Positions 62,495 to 64,000 of a stretch of DNA of 64,000 nt are shown here, in pieces (the first letter of the stretch is position 1; each line of letters starts with the position of its first letter). A program made the translations under genes and the position numbers. Source of the stretch: Paenibacillus pectinilyticus (lineage in GTDB: Bacteria; Bacillota; Bacilli; Paenibacillales; NBRC-103111). The notes beneath the pieces are model-generated. The model worked only from the letters and a program-made list of their open reading frames with translations, was not told the origin of the DNA and made no database searches. The DNA lies in contig NZ_LYPC01000014.1 of assembly GCF_001700435.1 (NCBI RefSeq), positions 186,001-250,000 of the forward strand, given 5' to 3'.

Positions 62495-63379
62495 ATGAAT
62501 ACGTTGACTTTAGGCGATCGAATATTCACGGCATTTAATTATTTGTTAATGGCCCTTATTTCAATCACAATCTTGTATCCGCTTTATTTTATAGTTGTAG
62601 CCTCTTTTTCCAATCCAGATACAGTAAATAGTGGTGGAATCCTACTTCTCCCTCATCAAGCATATTTGGACGGTTATAAAAAAATATTCGAGTACACCCC
62701 GATATGGGTCGGTTATCGCAATTCAATTATATATACAGTTTGCGGAACCCTTGTAAATTTAGCGGTTACAATCCCTTGTGCCTATGCGCTATCCAGGAAA
62801 GATTTAGTGGGGAGAAACCCCATCATGTTCCTATTCGTTTTTACCATGTTTTTTAGCGGCGGCCTGATTCCTACTTACTTGCTTGTTTCTAAACTCGGAC
62901 TGCTGGACACGATGTGGGCACTGATTCTCCCTTCGGCCGCATCCGTTTGGAATATCATTATTACCCGCACTTACTTTCAAAGCACGATTCCGGATGAATT
63001 AATGGAAGCCGCCATTATGGACGGATGTTCGGATTTTCGATTTTTCTTTTCGGTTGCATTGCCCTTATCGAAGGTTATTATTACCGTTATGGCCCTGTTT
63101 TATGGGATTGCTCAGTGGAACTCTTTCTTTGATCCACTGATTTATTTGAAAACGGAAAGCAAGCTTCCCTTACAATTAATTCTTCGCAATTTATTGATTA
63201 TGAACGAAACAGCAAACCGTATGGTCAATGATCCAGTTTCTTTAGCCCAAAAGCAGAGAATTGCGGAACAGATAAAATACGGAGTCATCATTGCTTCCTG
63301 TCTGCCGTTAATGATAGCGTATCCTTTTTTACAAAAGTATTTCACCAAAGGTGTCATGATCGGATCGATTAAGGGCTAA
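62495..63379 (+). CDS. ABC sugar permease, LplC/YtcP type
   Basis: Second permease, 294 residues, with six membrane segments, an EAA loop (MEAAIMDGCSDFRFFFSVALP) and the C-terminal signature KYFTKGVMIGSIKG. GAGGTG lies before the ATG and overlaps the stop region of the LplB-type gene, which suggests coupled translation. Confidence 0.93.
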   Translation: MNTLTLGDRIFTAFNYLLMALISITILYPLYFIVVASFSNPDTVNSGGILLLPHQAYLDGYKKIFEYTPIWVGYRNSIIYTVCGTLVNLAVTIPCAYALSRKDLVGRNPIMFLFVFTMFFSGGLIPTYLLVSKLGLLDTMWALILPSAASVWNIIITRTYFQSTIPDELMEAAIMDGCSDFRFFFSVALPLSKVIITVMALFYGIAQWNSFFDPLIYLKTESKLPLQLILRNLLIMNETANRMVNDPVSLAQKQRIAEQIKYGVIIASCLPLMIAYPFLQKYFTKGVMIGSIKG

Positions 63380-63509
63380 TCTGCTTGATCGATTTGCATG
63401 AATATAAAAACAAATCAATGAGGGGTGAGTGGATTACACAAATGATGAGGTCTGAATCATGAAGTTACTTAGGAACACCAAATCTGTGAAAATCGAAGGG
63501 ATGGTTGGT

Positions 63510-64000
63510 ATGAAAAAATTAAAAACAATAAGTACTCTCTTAGTTGCTGGGTTAATGACCACTGTATTTGCCGGTTGTACAGACAGCGGAAATAAGGGTA
63601 CTGAGCCAACTAAAGCAGCGAATGAATCGACAGAAGCTTCCAAGGATACAAAATCGAGCGGGCCTATCAAGATTGTACGATCCAAAGATCCCCGTAATCT
63701 ACCAGTGAAAGATATGATCTGGTACAAGGAGTACACCAAGGTATCCGGCATTAATGTCGATTGGACGGAGATCCCAGGCGAAGGTGCTAATGAGAAAGTG
63801 AACTTGATGCTATCAACAGGGGATCTTCCTGATGCATTCTTAGGAACCTTGAATACCAGTATGGTCATGAACTATGTAGACAGCAAATTGTTCTTACCGA
63901 TTGACGATTATATCAAAGACATGCCGAACTTTTCGAAAGTACTTGCACAAAGACCGGATTATAAATCAATGATTACTGCACCCGACGGCCACATTTATGG
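63510..64000 (+). CDS. LplA/YtcQ-type solute-binding lipoprotein (partial)
   Basis: N-terminal 163 residues of a binding lipoprotein: signal peptide, lipobox TVFAGC, a Lys/Glu/Ser-rich linker and the start of an LplA-type binding domain (VNLMLSTGDLPDAFLG). GAAGGGATGG precedes the ATG. It completes the third importer and continues past the right edge. Confidence 0.92.
   Translation, partial: MKKLKTISTLLVAGLMTTVFAGCTDSGNKGTEPTKAANESTEASKDTKSSGPIKIVRSKDPRNLPVKDMIWYKEYTKVSGINVDWTEIPGEGANEKVNLMLSTGDLPDAFLGTLNTSMVMNYVDSKLFLPIDDYIKDMPNFSKVLAQRPDYKSMITAPDGHIY

Overview
The window looks like chromosomal DNA of an endospore-forming, soil-type Paenibacillus or a close relative (Bacillota, Paenibacillaceae). 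The evidence is the density of YesM/YesN-type two-component systems beside carbohydrate ABC importers, very large secreted multi-module glycoside hydrolases (one with S-layer homology repeats), a full sporulation sigma-K gene, AGGAGG-type ribosome binding sites and a moderate GC content. No rRNA, tRNA or CRISPR array was seen.

Layout. (A) 1-14596: a YesN/YesM pair on the minus strand (the regulator runs off the left edge) is divergent from an importer/hydrolase operon: solute-binding lipoprotein, two permeases, a second solute-binding lipoprotein, a 1551-residue GH9 endoglucanase-type enzyme, a ThuA-domain protein and a Gfo/Idh/MocA oxidoreductase. (B) 14600-30000: a housekeeping and accessory patchwork: GNAT acetyltransferase, stress protein with a sigma-B-like promoter, alpha/beta hydrolase, two LysR regulators, a CheB remnant, a PAS sensor kinase, sigK with an ABC ATPase, a DinB-fold protein, an SDR, a patatin divergent from a MerR regulator, a possible spore-appendage (Ena-like) protein, a SUKH pseudogene, and a lipoprotein gene split by an IS110/IS1111-family element. 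(C) 30286-51431: a polysaccharide-utilisation operon: YesN/YesM, importer, two GH87-type alpha-1,3-glucanases (one carrying SLH repeats, one secreted), a GH38 alpha-mannosidase and a GH31 alpha-glucosidase. This set suits degradation of fungal cell-wall alpha-1,3-glucan and mannan. (D) 51568-52885: a second, decayed copy of the sigK/ABC-ATPase segment. (E) 52979-64000: a fructan-type locus: secreted GH32, ROK repressor, xylulokinase-type kinase, a second GH32-like enzyme without signal peptide, two permeases and a solute-binding protein that runs off the right edge.

How it fits together. Each sugar locus encodes binding protein and permeases but no ATPase, so all presumably share an MsmX-type ATPase encoded elsewhere. 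Secreted hydrolases cut polymers, the importers take up oligosaccharides, and intracellular enzymes (GH31, GH38, GH32-like, kinase, oxidoreductase) finish the job. Control appears to come from YesM/YesN pairs, a ROK repressor, CcpA-type cre sites and hairpins between cistrons.

The main points for a second look are: three well-placed Shine-Dalgarno sequences followed by ATC or ATT instead of ATG; the IS110 insertion, whose removal restores an open reading frame at a shared TATTC; a structured non-coding end on that IS; a relic of the xylB promoter and start region upstream of the GH32 gene; a duplicated sigK/ATPase segment; a sensor kinase with two tandem extracellular sensors; and several repeated modules shared among the hydrolases that may be undescribed carbohydrate-binding domains.
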